Under the pieces are notes generated by a model. That model saw only the letters and a list, made by a program, of their open reading frames with translations. It searched no databases and was not told the origin of the DNA. From Elephas maximus indicus (taxonomy: Eukaryota; Chordata; Mammalia; Proboscidea; Elephantidae): a stretch of DNA of 64,000 bases. Numbering within the stretch: position 1 is the stretch's first letter; each line of letters opens with the position of its first letter. The translations under genes were made by a program, and so were the position numbers. Of the stretch, positions 9,928 to 23,293 are shown one piece after another. The DNA lies in contig NC_064822.1 in NCBI RefSeq assembly GCF_024166365.1, positions 108,682,823 through 108,746,822 on the forward strand, in the 5' to 3' direction.

Positions 9928-12650
9928 CTGCTCTGGATGACATTATCCTATACACAGAAAACCCTAAAGAATTCTCAAGAAAACTACTGAAACTAATAGA
10001 AGGGTTCAGCAGAGTTTCAAGATACAAGATAAACACACAAAAATCAGTTGGATTCCTCTATACCAATAAAAAGAACATTGAAGAGGAAATCACCAAATCA
10101 ATACCATTTACAGTAGCCCCCAAGAAGATACTTAGGAATAAGTCTTACCAGAGATGTAGAAGACCTATACATAGAAAACTAGGAGACACTACTGCAAGAA
10201 ACCAAAAGAGACCTACAAAAGTGGAAAAACATACCTTGCTCATGGATAGAAAGACTTAACATGGTAAAAATGTCTGTTCTACCAAAAGTGATCTATAGAT
10301 ACAATGCAATTCTGATCCAAATTCCAACAACATTTTTTAATGTTATGGAGAAACAAATCACCAACCTCATATGGAAGGGAAAGAGGTCCTGGATAAGTAA
10401 AGCCTTACTGATAAAGAAGAGCAAAGTGGGAGGCCTCACCCTACCTGATTTTAGAACCTATTATACCACCACTGTAGTTAAAACAGCCTGATATTGGTAC
10501 AACAACAAGATACATAGACCAATGGAACAGAATCAAGAATCCAGACATAAATCCACCCACATATGCGCAGCTGATATTTGACAAAGACCCAAAGTCAGTT
10601 AAATACGGCAAAGACAGTCTATTTAACAAATGGTGCTGGCATAGCTGGATATCCATCTGCAAAAAAAATGAAACAACACCCATGTGTCACACCATGCACA
10701 AAAACTAACTCAAAACGGATCAAAGACCTAAATGTAAAATCTAAAACGATAAAGATCATGGAAGAAAAAATAGGGACAACACTAGGAGCCCAAATACATG
10801 GCATAAACAGTATACAAAACATTACTAACAACGCAGAAGAGAAACCAGATAACTGGGAACTCCTAAAAATCAAAACACCTTTGCTCATCCGAAGACTTCA
10901 CCAAAAGAGTAAAAAGATTACCTACAGACCGGGAAAAAGTTTTTAGCTATGACATTTCTGATCAGCACCTGATTTCTAAAATCTACACAATACTGCAAAA
11001 ACTCAACCGCAAAAAGACAAATAACCCAATTAAAAAATGGGCAAAGGATATGAACAGACGCTTCACTAAAGAAGACATTCAGGTGGCTAACAGATACAGG
11101 AGGAAATGCTCATGATCATTAGCCATTAGAGAAATGCAAATCAAAACTACAACGAGATTTCATCTCACTCCAACAAGATTGGCATTAATCTAAAAAACAC
11201 AACATAATAAATGCTGGAGAGCCTATGGAGAGACTGGAATACTTAAACACTGCTGGTGGGAATGTAAAATGGTACAACCACTTTGGAAATCAATTTGGTG
11301 CTTCCTTAAAAATCTAGAAATAGAACTACCATATGATCCAGCAATCCCACTCCTTGGAATATAGCCTAGAAAAATAAGAGCCTTTACAGGAATGCATATA
11401 CCCACACCCATGTTCATTGCAGCACTGTTTACAGTAGCAAAAAGATGGAAGCAACCAAGGTGCCTATCAATCGATGAATAGATAAATAAATTATGGTATA
11501 TTCACACAATGGAACACTATGAATCGCTAAAGAACAGTGATAAATCTATGAAACATTTCATAACATGGAGGAATCTGGAAGATATTATGCTGCGTGAAAT
11601 TAGTCAGTTGCAAAAGGACAAATATTGTATAAGACCACTATTGTAAGTACTCAAGATACAGTTTAAACAGAGAAGAAAATATTCTTTGATGGTTATGAGA
11701 GGGGGGAGGGAGCGTGGGAGAGGGGTATTCACTAATTAAATAGTTTATAAGAACTACTTTAGGTGATGGGAAAGACAACACACAATACAGGAGAGGCCAG
11801 CACAACTGGACTAAACCAAAAGCAAAGAAGTTTCCAGAATAAACTGAATGCTTCGAAGGCCAGCATAGCAGGGGCAGGGGTTTGGGGACCATGGTTTCAG
11901 GGGACGTCTAAGTCAACTGACGTAATAAAATCTATTAAGAAAACATTTTGCATCCCACCTTGGAGAGAAGTGTCTGGGGTCTTAAACGCTAGCAAGTGGC
12001 CATCTAAGATGCTTCGATTGGTCTCAACCCACCTGGATCAAAGGAGAATGAAGAACACCAAGGACATAAGGTAATTACGAGCCCGAGAGACAGAAAGGGC
12101 CACATAAACCAGAGACTACATCTGCCTGAGACCAGAAGAGCTAGATGGTGCCTGGCTACAACGGATGACTGCCCTGAGAGGGAACACAACAGAGAACCCC
12201 TGAGGGAGCAGGAGAGCAGTGGGATGCAGACCCCAAATTCTCATAAAAAGACCAGAATTAATGGTCTGAGACTAGAAGGACCCCGGTGGCCATGGTCCCC
12301 AGACCTTCTGCTGGCCCAGGACAGGAACCATTCCCAAAGCCAACTCTTCAGACATGGATTGGACTGGGCAATGGGTTGGAGAGAGATGCTGGTTAGGAGA
12401 GAGCTTCTTGGAATAGGTGGACGCTTGAGACTATGTTGGCATCTCCTCCCTGGAGGGGAGATGAGAGGGTAGAGGGGGTTAGAAGCTGGTGAAATGGACA
12501 CAAAAAGAGAGAGTGGAGGGAGGGGGCGGGCTGCCTCATTAGGGGTAGAGCAATTGGGAGTATTCAGCAAGGTGTATATAAGTTTTTGTGTGTGAGACTG
12601 ACTTGATTTGTAAACTTTCACTTAAAGCACAATAAAAATAAAAGAATGAA
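9928..12650 (+). mobile_element. L1 LINE, 3' half of ORF2 and 3' UTR, inactive
   Basis: Reverse-transcriptase C-terminal part in broken frames ([41 protein letters not shown]), then the ORF2 end and an afrotherian 3' UTR ending TTTCACTTAAAGCACAATAA. Stops and frameshifts at about 10259, 10490 and 10947 disable it. It is 5' truncated. Confidence 0.85.
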
Positions 12651-13064
12651 AAGAAAGATATTTCGTAACATGTGAAAATTATATAAAATTCAAATATAAG
12701 TGTCCATAAAGAAAGTTTAACTGAAATCCAGTCATGCTCTTCATTTACAGACTGTCTAAGACTGCTTTCGCCCCATTTAACAGCAGAATTGAGTAACTGT
12801 AACAAAAAGACTATGTGGTCTGCGAAGTCTAAGAAATAGAAATCTGGCCCTCATAGAGCCAAGTTTTTCAACCTGTGATCTGGGATATAAAATACATACC
12901 GTCTGCTCATTTTTTATATCATCTGTCATATAATTTAAAGCCAGGCTCCCTTTATACTTTCTATCTTCATATTTCATGTTGCCTCCTCATTGACATTCAA
13001 TTGGATTCCAACTTAAGTTTAACAACAATTATTGTAAAAAGAATAAAATTTGTATGACACACAC

Positions 13065-14876
13065 ACAAAAAAGAATGACTCAAGAAACAACCTAATCTTG
13101 TAGATTGAGTTCAACCTCATTACCATAACTGCCTCTAATCCTGCCTCATTAACATCGTAAAGGTAGGATTTACAACACTTAGGAAAATCACATCGGATGA
13201 AAAAATGGTGGACAATCACACAATACTGGCAATCATGGCCTAGCTAAATTGACACACATTTTGAGGGGACACAATTTAATCTGTAATATTCCACCCTTTA
13301 GCCCCCCAAAATTCATGTCCTTGCCACATGCAAAACACATTTACCCCATCATATCATAGCAAAAGTCTTAAATCAACTCAAAGTCCAAAATCCAAAACTT
13401 CCTCTTCATCTGTGAAATCTAAAATATATCTGCTTCCAAAGTGTAATGGTGGAACAGGCACAAAGTACAAGGTAGACATTTCCATTACAAATAGTAGAAA
13501 TTGGAGGGAAAGAACGGATAGCAGGCACCAAGTAGGTTAGCAGAACATATTACATTAGCTTTCAAGGCTTGAAAAATAATCCTCTGTTCTCTGAGACCAT
13601 TTAGGTAATGGCCCTGCCCTCTCCGGATTCTGGGTGGAGGTCCCTCGGCCCTGGGCTTCAGCTCCACCTTCTAGACCCACTGGAATGGCAACTCTAGTTC
13701 CTCAGCTTTGGGTGACCCTGTTCTCCTAGTCCATCTGAATGGCAACTCTACCCCCTCAGCCCCGGGAGGCCCCATTCTTCTCCCCCTTGGGCATGGCAGC
13801 CCTGCCCCTTCAGCTTTGGGCAGCAGATCTGACCCCAGCCCACTGGCACTTGTGAAAGCCAGCCCCACACTCCAGAACCAAGATGGTGAAGATCTGACTC
13901 TTTGAAACCTAGAAGGCTATGGCTCCACTCTCTGAGATCCAGCAGGCCATGGTTCCATTCTTTGAGACTGAGGCAGCTCTGCTTCCTGTGTTCCTTTTCT
14001 CTTCAGCTTCTGTTTCCTGGTTCCTTGGCCTCTCCGCCCTCAGGCCCTTGGGCCAGCTGGCTTCTGCCCTACTTGGGCAAGTATTCCAAATCTCTTTAAC
14101 TCCAAGGATAAGTAGACTTCCTGCAAAGCAACAGAACTCAGCTCTCTCTTTCCATGGGTTAGCTACAGTGCTGTGTCGAGCCGGTTCTCGGTTCTGCTCC
14201 TTCTCGCCATCTGCGCCATCTCCGGTGTAACAGCTCTCCTCACTTCCTTCTGTGTCCTCATCAGAATCATCTTTGATGTCCACAATCCCACCAACAGTCT
14301 CTTGAAGGAAATCTAGGCTTTTACTATTAGGCACTTTAAAACTCTTCCAAACTCTACCTATTCATAGTTTTGAAACCGCTTCTACATTTTAGGTATCTGT
14401 TAGAGCAGCATCCCATTCCCAGTACCAAATTCTGCCTTAGTTATCTTGTGCTGCTATAACAGAAATACCACAAATGGATGGCTTTAACAAAGAGAAGTTT
14501 ATTCTCACAGTCTAGGAGGCCAGAAGTCCAAATTCAGGGTGCCAGTTCCAGCTGAAAGTTTTCTCTCTCTGTCAGTTCTAGAGCAAAGTCCTTGTTTTCA
14601 ATCTCCCCTGGTCTAGGAGCTTCTCAGCACAGGGACCCCAAGTACATAGGACGCTCTCCTCTCCTGGTTCTTCATTCTTGATGGCATGAGGTTCCCCCCT
14701 TGCTAGCTTCTGCTTCTCTCTTTTATATTTCAAAAGAGACTGACTCAAGATACAACCTATTCTTATAGACTGAGTCCTGCTTCATTACATAACTGCCTCT
14801 AATCCTGCATCATTACTGGGAATCATAGCCTAGCTAAGTTGAAACATTTGGGGGGAACACAATTCAATCCATAGAA
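13065..14876 (-). mobile_element. ERVL-MaLR-type element, antisense, with gag-like remnant
   Basis: The right LTR (about 14435-14876) and a partial left LTR (about 13065-13295) share CTGCCTCTAATCCTGC, ATCATGGCCTAGCTAA and ACACAATTYAATC. Minus-strand reading gives the LTR start TGGATTGAATTGTGTTC. The roughly 1.1 kb between them resembles a MaLR internal region and keeps one 141-codon open frame (14334-13909) with an acidic stretch DDSDEDTEGSEES. No pol or env. It is a degenerate, non-coding relic. Confidence 0.7.
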
Positions 14877-14883
14877 TCAGAAT

Positions 14884-15044
14884 TGACTAAACCCATTGCC
14901 ATTGAGTTGATTCCAACTTGTAGCGACCCTATAGGACAGAGTAGAACTGCCCCATACAGTTTCAAAGGAGCACCTGGTGGATTCAAACTGCCAACCTTTT
15001 GGTTAGCAGTCATAGCTCTTAAGCACTACACCACAGGGTTTTCC
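14884..15044 (-). repeat. AfroSINE
   Basis: Antisense copy from AAACCCATTGCCATTGAG to ACACCACAGGGTTTTCC, next to the LTR end. Confidence 0.9.
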
Positions 15045-15775
15045 AGAATTGACTAGAAGGCACTAACAACAACAAGCTATCTTGGAGGGCAGGAGGGAAG
15101 GGCACAGCTGAAAACACACGGATTACATAAAAATCTGTGCAAGGAACAGTCAGACCCTCATTCTCCTCCCCCAGCATAATCACCCAGGCAACACCCCTCC
15201 ACTCCACCTATTTCCAAGGAAGCAGGAGGTTTGTCCCCCGGAGAAAATGAAACAAGGAAGCTGGGACTTAGGGGCACCAGGTGCAGCAGGAGGTAAAGAT
15301 GAGGCACTATACTGAAAATAGGAGGATTACGAGAACATTACATATCAAATTAATCCCTTCCCCCCAATCAGCTCTCAGAACTGGTAGCCAGAGGTAAACC
15401 CTTTAGAGCCAGGAGACTGGAAGATTCCTCTCTGGAGAAACTCAACTCCAGAGCCCCAGAGAAGAGATGTACGGATGCTCTTATTTCAGTCCTTGCCCAA
15501 TCACCAGTCAATACAATAAAATACAGTCAATACCTTCCAATACGTCTTAAGTGCCTTGCTCTTAAATGTGAGCAGAGAGCCAAGGATTACCACACACTTG
15601 AGGAAAACCCCAACCATGACCTACATGAACAGACAAACTGAACAAAGGCATTCGGTGCAAGCAGAGAAACACAGGAAGCAGCAGAAGGCCTCAAAAATAT
15701 GATATTGCATCCATGAAAAAAACAGGTTGCTCTCAAAAAGAAATACGCAGAGAACAAGGAGAAGTGCTAGCATTG
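15045..15775. other. CSAD leader intron, nothing recognised
   Basis: No coding potential and no repeat I can name. Confidence 0.4.
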
Positions 15776-15935
15776 TGTGACTGTCCCCCATTTTGTCATT
15801 TGATGTGATTTTCCTGTACGTTGTACATCCTACCTCTTTGATGTTAATGAGGCAGGATTGGAGGCAGTTATGTTAATGAAGCAGGACTCAATCTGCAAGA
15901 TTAGGTTGTATCTTGAGTCAATGAAAAATCACACA
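15775..15935 (+). repeat. MaLR-type LTR fragment
   Basis: CCATTTTGTCATTTGATGTGATTTTCC through AGATTAGGTTGTATCTTGAG matches the LTR family of the 13-15 kb element, in the opposite orientation. Confidence 0.65.
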
Positions 15936-16640
15936 AAAAGACTAAGATAAAGTCAAAAAAACCACACAGAAAGACAAAAATTATAGAGATGGACAATAAG
16001 AGAGAAAACATAAGAACTTTAGAAGGTCAATCCAAAAAGTCCAATATTCAACAAACAAGAAGTTTCAAAACTAGAGAAGAAAAAAAAGGAGGGAAAGAAA
16101 TTCTCAAACAAAGTTTTTCAGAACAGAAGGATAGATTCAAATAATCCACTGAATGCCCAACATGTAGTCGTATTATAAAATCATTTCAGAGTAATGGAAG
16201 ATCCCAAGACTTCCAGAGATAAAACCAACCAAACCAAAACTAGACCAGAAATGAAGGAGAACCAGATTACATCAAACTTCTCCAACAAAGGAGAGAAGTG
16301 AAGGGATTTGTCAAGCTGTAATGAAGGTGGTACCAGAAAAACACCGGACTATCAGTCTTCAGAGGGAAAAATAAGTGGGGACTGTGTTCAACTGGACACT
16401 CAATGCTGCCCCGCAACACAACTAGTTTTCAACTGTCAGCTCTAACTGTCTGTAGCAACTCTTTCAAAATTTTTCCACACCTCTCAAACTACTGACCCAT
16501 CTACCTGCTCCCTCCCTCCCTCCCTCTCTAATTTCAATTTTCTTAGGGTTAAAAAAAAAGCCATCAAAATTCACAACTTTTTGCAACCTGAGCTCTGGAT
16601 CTCTTCATTCATTAAATATTTACTTAGTACCTAGTATGTA
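15936..16640. other. CSAD leader intron, nothing recognised
   Basis: A-rich sequence; a (CCCT)n-like run lies at about 16508-16526. Confidence 0.4.
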
Positions 16641-16641
16641 A

Positions 16642-16980
16642 GGAGCCCTGGTGGCACAGTGGTTAAGCGCTTGGCTACAAACCAAAAGGTCGGCAGTTTG
16701 AACCCACCAGCTGTTCCACAGGAGAAAGATCTGGCAGTCTTTTCCACAAAGATTACAGCCTTGGAATTCCTATGGGGCAGTCCTACTCTGTCCTATAGGA
16801 TCTCTATGAGTGGGAATCAACTCCAGAGCAACAGGTATGGACAGGTACCTAGTATGTATGGTCCCTGGGTGGTGCAAATTGTTTGCACTCAGACTATCAA
16901 AGGTTGGCAGTTCAAATCCACCCAGCCACTCCCTAGCTCCCTAGCTATCTCCTTCCGTAAAGATTACAGCCAAGGGCTTA
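16642..16980 (+). repeat. Two AfroSINE long-form copies in tandem
   Basis: Copy 1 at 16642-16838 contains the extra block TTCCACAAAGATTACAGCC. A partial copy 2 lies at 16858-16975 (GGTCCCTGGGTGGTGCAAATTG). Confidence 0.85.
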
Positions 16981-17259
16981 GGTGGTCACTGGAGGTAATG
17001 TGGAGAGCTCTGCCCTCAGGAAATTCACAGTCTAAAGCCAAAGTAACAAACTGGGAGTAAGCCAAATCCCACCTACAGTCAGGGTTTTGTTTGGCTTACA
17101 CAGTATGTCTAAAAACTTTTTAAAATAATTGCCAGCACTCGAAGTTGTTTCACATTAATAAAATGCTTCCAGCTTCTTGAGAAAAAATCAGAATACCTGG
17201 CAACACAGTGCCTGAATTAATAAAAAGCAACAATCAGCTGCTGTTGGAGCTGCCTCTTA

Positions 17260-18450
17260 ATATTGTTTTTAAATCATTCATTATTATTATTTGTATTTCA
17301 TTATGGTCCTTTCGATGCCTTCCATTTTTTGATTAAGCAATACATTCACATAGTTCAAAAATCAAAACAATATAAAAATATTAATGTAGTAAAGAATCTA
17401 ATTCTGACCCCGTCCCTTACGTCCCATTCCTGCTCCCCACTCTGACAGGCAACCCTTCCATTAGTTTCTTGGGTACCTTCCAGGGTTTTGAATGCAAATG
17501 CCAACAAATGTGAATGTATATATTCTTATTTTCCTCCTTCTTCACACAAAAGATGGCATATAATCACTGGTCTGCACCTTACTCTTTTTCAGCTAACAAC
17601 GTATGGGTCATCTTAACATGTCAGTACATGAAAAAATTCCCCTTTTTTTCATATAACAATTTTGTTGGGATGTAATTCGTATACTATAAAATATACCTCA
17701 TAAAACCAAAAGGTCGGGTAGTTTGAATCCACCAGCCACTCCTTGGAAACTCTATGGGCAGTTCTACTCTGTCCTATAGAGTCGCTATGAGTCAGAAGCG
17801 ACTCGACGGCAATGGGCGAAAGTATATAAAAATCAGTGGTTTTTAGTATATTCACGAAGTTGTGCAATCATCATCACGATCTAATTCCAGAACGTTTTCA
17901 TCACCCCAAAAAGGAACTCATTAGCAGTCACTCCCATTTTCCCCTGCCCCCGAGTCCTGGCAATCACTAACCTACTTTCTGTCTCTACGTATTTGCCTCA
18001 TCTGGACATTCATATAAATGAATCATACAATATGTGATTTTTTGTGATGAGCTTCTTTCACTTGGCATGATGTTTTCAAGGTTCATCCATGTTGCATGCA
18101 TCAGTACTTCATTCCTTTTTATGGTGGGATAATATTCCATTGTATGGACATACCATATCTGATTTATACATTTATCAGTTGATGGACATTTGTTGTTTCC
18201 ACTTCTGGCCTATTACGAATAACGTGGCTATGAATACTGATATATAAGTTTTCGTGTGGATATATGTTTTCATTTCCCTTGAGTACATACCTGGGAGTAG
18301 AACTGCTGAGTCATATGGTAACTCTCTGTGTTTTAACTTTCTGAGAAAGTGGTGAACCACGTTATTTTACATTCCCACCAGCAATTCATAAGGGTTCCAA
18401 TTTTTCCACATCCTCACACCAACACTTGTTATTATTCATCTTTTTTATTA
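17260..18450 (-). repeat. Old L1 3' sequences, split by an AfroSINE
   Basis: Antisense L1M ORF2/3' UTR wording (ataatattccattgtatgga; cattcccaccagcaattcat). A 5'-truncated AfroSINE (+) interrupts it at 17702-17822. Confidence 0.65.
17702..17822 (+). repeat. AfroSINE, 5' truncated
   Basis: AACCAAAAGGTCGGGTAG through GACTCGACGGCAATGGG. Confidence 0.85.
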
Positions 18451-19079
18451 TAGTCATCTACATTTATAATTTTGATAGAGATTATCAACATCCATACAGG
18501 TTGTATCAATGTATGAAAATACCTGTGTTCTTAGCCTCAGCAACAGAACACGTGGTCAAACTTCTGGACCTTTCGTACTTAAAGAGTGAAAAACGGTATC
18601 TCAGTGTATTTTTAATTTGGTTGCACTCCTGTATTAGTTTTTCTGTGGTAACAAATGACCTCAATATGTCACTGGCTTACAACAACGGAAATTTGCTTCT
18701 CTTTCATGGCTTATGTTGGCATTGGGGTTGACTGCAGCTCATTCACATATCTTTATTCTGAGTCCCATTGTAAGGAACAGCCTCTGAGACACACTGTTCT
18801 CGTGACAGAGGGAAAAGAGCAAAGGCAGGGAAAACCATGCAACAACCCTAAAAATTTCTGCTCAGACCTAGCATACGGCATATATGCTCACATTCCATTG
18901 ACCACATAAAGTCACATGGCTAAGCCGTAGGGCAGTTGGGTGAGGATATATATTCCTTCCACAGGGGGCACTGCAAAATACAGAGCAAAGAATGAAGATG
19001 TAAAATCCCCTTACAAGGCCATGGCACACAAGCCCTTTAGTAGGGGTTTGCATTCTGTTTCACCTCAGTCTGCATTACC

Positions 19080-20010
19080 CACCTTTCACCACAGACATCT
19101 GATTCTGAACCGCTGGTCTAAAGGTTTCCTCCCCTTTCCCCTCAGTAATGCCCTCTTCATTACTCCCTCTCATTTCAACTCTCCTTCCTACTGCCTCTTT
19201 CTCATAGCATTTAAAATTGTTCAAGCCTCTCACATGTCCCCTTCCAACCACCTCTTCACAGCCAACCTTCTTGAAAGAGTTGCCTCCACTCTGTCTTCAC
19301 TTTTTCTTCTCTCAACTTTGCTCAGCCCACTGCCATGTGGCTTTCACCTTCAAGGTTACCAAGAATTTCCCTGCCTCCAATCCAATGGACACATCTCATC
19401 TTTATCTTATTTGACCCCTCTGGAGCCATCAATCATGGTTCACCAGTCCCAACTTGAAACATTTTCTTCCACTGGCTTCCATATTACTACCCCTAGCTTT
19501 CCCCCTCTCTCTGACCATTCCCCAATTTTCTTGGCAGTTTCACCTTCCTCTGACCTCCCTTAAATGCTAGAGTTCCTCAGGGTTCTGTCCCTGGGCCTCC
19601 TCCATCTGCACTCTGCACTTCTCCCTGGGCAATCCTGCCCACTGCCAGGGCTACATGCTGGTGACTTTTCTATCCCAGACCTCTCTCCTGAGCCCCAAAT
19701 CCATGAAGCCACTCCTCCTACAGGTATTTTACACTCAATATGTCCAAATCTGAGCTCATTATCGGCCCTGTCAAACCTGCTCTTCTTTCTGGTGTCTTTA
19801 GCTTGGTGAATGGCATCATCCACTACCAGTTGCTCAAACCAGAGAGCTGAATGCCATCCTTGAACTATTCTCTCCCCCTCCTCCCTAAATCCTTCCACTT
19901 CTCTCCATCTCTACTGGCATTTCCCTGCCAGGATCATGCCTGGTTTACTCCAATAGTTCCAACTGATCTCCTGCCTCCTAATCCTTGACTAATTTTTTTT
20001 CCTTTTAATC
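19080..20010 (+). repeat. LINE-2-like ORF2 relic
   Basis: TC-rich sequence with typical L2 wording (atgtccaaatctgagctcatt; cagttgctcaaaccagag; catccttgaactattctctc). A 207-codon open frame inside it (18940-19563) is a relic, not a host gene. Confidence 0.5.
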
Positions 20011-20139
20011 TTCCAATGCTGTTATACCTTTCTCTTTCTCTCCTTCAAAAATATCAGCACAACATTAAAACCTGCGTAAAGCTTCACCTCTGGGCTATGT
20101 TTTAATATTCCTTTCCTTAAAAATACTTTAAAGGGAAAA

Positions 20140-20660
20140 ATGGTAACTTTAGTTAAGAAACCTGGGACACACCACCTTGATCCAAGTGACCAAAGGTAAC
20201 ATCACCAATAATGGGACAGACTGACATCATGGGCCTCCTGATGTGAGGCACAGAGAAGCACTCAAAATCACTTATGCCTGAATTTAATCATGAGGAAACT
20301 GGTATGTCTAAATTGAGGGTCATTCTACAAAACAACTAGCTTATGCTCTTCAAAAACATCTATGTCATAAAAATCAAAGAAAGGTTGAGGAACTGTTCCA
20401 AATAGGAGGCTAGAGACGTTATAACCAAATGTAATGGGTAATCTAGATTGACTCCTGGATAAGGAATGAAAAAACCTACTATAAAGAACATTATTGGAAC
20501 AACTGGTGGAACGTGAATATGGACGGTGTGATAAATAACAGTATTCTATCAATGTTAAATTTCCTGAATTTGATCACTGTATTGTGCTTATGTATGTTCT
20601 GGTTCTTAGAAAAAGTGCTGAAACGCTTAGCAACACAGGAGATGCTATCTGCAACTTTCT
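20140..20660 (+). repeat. Ancient repeat, family not assigned
   Basis: Wording tattctatcaatgttaaatttcctgaatttgatcactgtattgtg is seen in old mammalian dispersed repeats. Confidence 0.4.
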
Positions 20661-20687
20661 CTTAAATAGTTCAGAAAAAAGCAATAC

Positions 20688-20838
20688 CTGGTAGCACAGT
20701 GGTTAAGCGTTTGGCTGCTAACCAAGAAGCCAGCAGTTTGAATCCACCAGCCGCTCCTTGGAAACCCTATCGGGCAGTTCTTCTCTGTCCTGTAGGGTCG
20801 CCAGAGTCAGAATCGACTAGACAACAATGGGTTTTTAT
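20688..20838 (+). repeat. AfroSINE
   Basis: ACCTGGTAGCACAGTGGTTAAGCG to GACAACAATGGGTTTTT. Confidence 0.9.
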
Positions 20839-20854
20839 ATGAATGTAGCTACAT

Positions 20855-21060
20855 GCATTTTAAAAAATAACAGCTTTACTGAGATATAATTCATACACCA
20901 TAAAGTTCATCTTTTTAAAGTGTACAACTCAGTCGTTTTTAGTAGACCCACAAAGTTCTGCATTAATCACCACTACCCAATTCCAGAACATTTTCATCAT
21001 CCCAAACAGAAACTCCATACCCATTAGCAGTCACTTCCCATACCCCTCTCCCTCCAGTAT
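20855..21060 (-). repeat. Old L1 3' end
   Basis: aacagctttactgagatataattcatacacc opens a typical antisense L1M tail. Confidence 0.65.
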
Positions 21061-21182
21061 ACATGTGTTTAATTGAAAAAAAAAAAAAAAAACCTGAAAA
21101 AGAAGGGAAAAGACTTCAAAATATTAACTCTGGTTATTTTTGGGTATTAGAATTATGGGTGACTTTAATTTTCTTATTTATA

Positions 21183-21345
21183 GGAGTCCGTGGGTGGTGC
21201 AAATGGTTAATGCGCTCAGCTGCTAACCGAAAGGAGACCTACTTCCAAAATATCCACCACTGAGAACCCTATGGAGCACAGTAATGCTCTGACACACATG
21301 GGGTCATCGAAAGTCGGAATCAACTTGACAGGAACTGGTTTTTAT
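21183..21345 (+). repeat. AfroSINE long-form copy
   Basis: GGAGTCCGTGGGTGGTGCAAATGG through CAACTTGACAGGAACTGG. Confidence 0.85.
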
Positions 21346-21349
21346 AATT

Positions 21350-22180
21350 TTATGCAGCAATTTAATATTACTTACGTAATGTAAAAAAGTAAAGATTATT
21401 TTTAAATTACAAAAAGATTAAGGGGTAACAAGAACTTCCAAAATATACAAATCATCAAACTCAAGGAAATGTCCCTAGTGAGTACCTGATGTGCTTTCCC
21501 AATTCCTCAATTCACTATCATCAAAATGGACTAAGGGGTGGCAAAGGTATGCATATACTGTTCATCTCTCTATTACAGAGCCCCAGCTGGCTCTCTGACA
21601 GGGGAATGGGTTCAGCTAGTTCAGCCACCATGGACTGTCTACTAGCCCAGATGCTGTATCTGCCCTGTGCGTGGCCAAAAGGTCAGCACAGAGACTCGAG
21701 TATAAAATAAAGGCATGATCCCCACAACAGAGTGGGGAGCTCAGGAAGAAAAGGCAGGAATGAATGGGTAACTCCACTCAATTAGCCCAGGGCTGATTTC
21801 AAGGAGAAAATACTCAGGCTCTGCAGGAGGAGATAGGGAGCTGGTGTGGGGGAAAGACCTACTAGTAATCTTTACCATGCAATTTGAATACGGGGAGGGG
21901 TGGGCTAGAGAACTGGGTTAGGGAAGGTCACAAAGGAAGAGGCTTGCCTGGGGCAAAGGGATAAAGGTAGCTGCCTCTCAAAAGCGCTTCCAATCAGGTT
22001 TACTGTTAGTTAAAACACTGCCCTCTCTGCCACCTGTCAAAAAGCCCCACTGATTAAACACCCACATTAATACAGAGGCATCAACTCTCTTCTTGTGTAT
22101 GTTGTTTTCTCTGCTTCTACATCATAAATTTCTGGGGGGAGAGGGCTAAATTTTACCTTCTTTAATAAAGCACCAAACAC
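21350..22180. other. CSAD leader intron, nothing recognised
   Basis: No gene-like or named repeat sequence seen. Confidence 0.4.
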
Positions 22181-22182
22181 AG

Positions 22183-22503
22183 AATGTTGTTGTTATTAGT
22201 TGCCCATGAGTCAATTCCATCTTATGGTGACCCATGTATGCTGAGTAGAACTGCTCCACACGGTTTTCAAGGCTGGGACCTTTTGGAAGCAGATTGCCAG
22301 GCCTGTCTTCCCAGGTACCTCTGGGTGGATAAACATAAAAAAATAAAACCCGTTGCCATAGAGTCGATTCCAACTCATAGCAACCCTATAAGGACAGAGT
22401 AGAACTGCCCCCATAAGGTTTCCAAGGAGCACCTGGTAGATTCAAACTGCCAACCTTTTGGTTAGCAGCCACAGCTCTTAACCACTACGCCACCACGGTT
22501 TCC
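22183..22503 (-). repeat. Two AfroSINEs, same orientation, adjacent
   Basis: Long-form copy 22183-22332 (TGTTGTTATTAGTTGCCCATGAG) followed by standard copy 22337-22503 (CCGTTGCCATAGAGTCGATTCC). Confidence 0.85.
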
Positions 22504-22689
22504 AAACATAGGCACCTGAAAAAATGTTAAGTTTCCTTCTTGCACAAAGGCACTCAGTAAACATTTGCTGAAACAATCAACTATTTCCAGGTACTGAAAA
22601 ATAATGCTGCATTCCACTCATACTTGATTTGCATAAACGAAGAGGAATCTATATTAATGATAGCTTAGCAAAGGATGTTTTCTTCTCAA

Positions 22690-22870
22690 AGCCTTCTCAC
22701 CTATTATCTCATTTTACCCTCACAGTAGTGCTAGAAATTAGCCACAGTAGGTATTTATTTATTCATCCTCCTTTTCAAGATGAGGACTCTTTGGCTGGAG
22801 AAGGTGAACTAATTTGTCCAAGATTACAAAGCGATATGGGAACAAGCCTAGATCACTGATTTTCTGACTA
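22690..22870 (-). repeat. MIR fragment
   Basis: tattatctcattttaccctcacag ... tttgtccaagattacaaagc, the antisense MIR 3' half. Confidence 0.55.
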
Positions 22871-23293
22871 CTAAGTTCCTACCTCTCTCATTACAACACT
22901 GGTTCCATTTAACTCTGACATTTCTCACTACCTTTCACCATACATGAAAACAAACATCAGCCAAGATAAAAAGAAACTGAAAATACAAAAGGATAAGACT
23001 ACCAGAAGGAAGTACAGGGAGATGTTTTAATAATTTTAAGGTAGCATGTCACAAAAGCCACAGGCAAATCTCACTACATAAAATTTTGAAAATTCTGTGT
23101 AAAGGAAGACACCATTAAAGTGGTTCAAAATCACTCATGGCTTTATCTCTCAATATTTTACCTACTCAATATTTTTCAAAATGTTTTTGCCTCTCCTTGC
23201 AATTATTCTTTTCCCTGTAAATTTTTAGATCAGCATTAAGTTCCACACAAAATCCTACTTTACTTAGAGTTTAATTAATGTAATCTATATATA

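Noticed and set aside
18940-19563. 207-codon open frame read as a possible gene
   Set aside because: Lies in TC-rich L2-like repeat sequence with no splice context or recognisable protein family.
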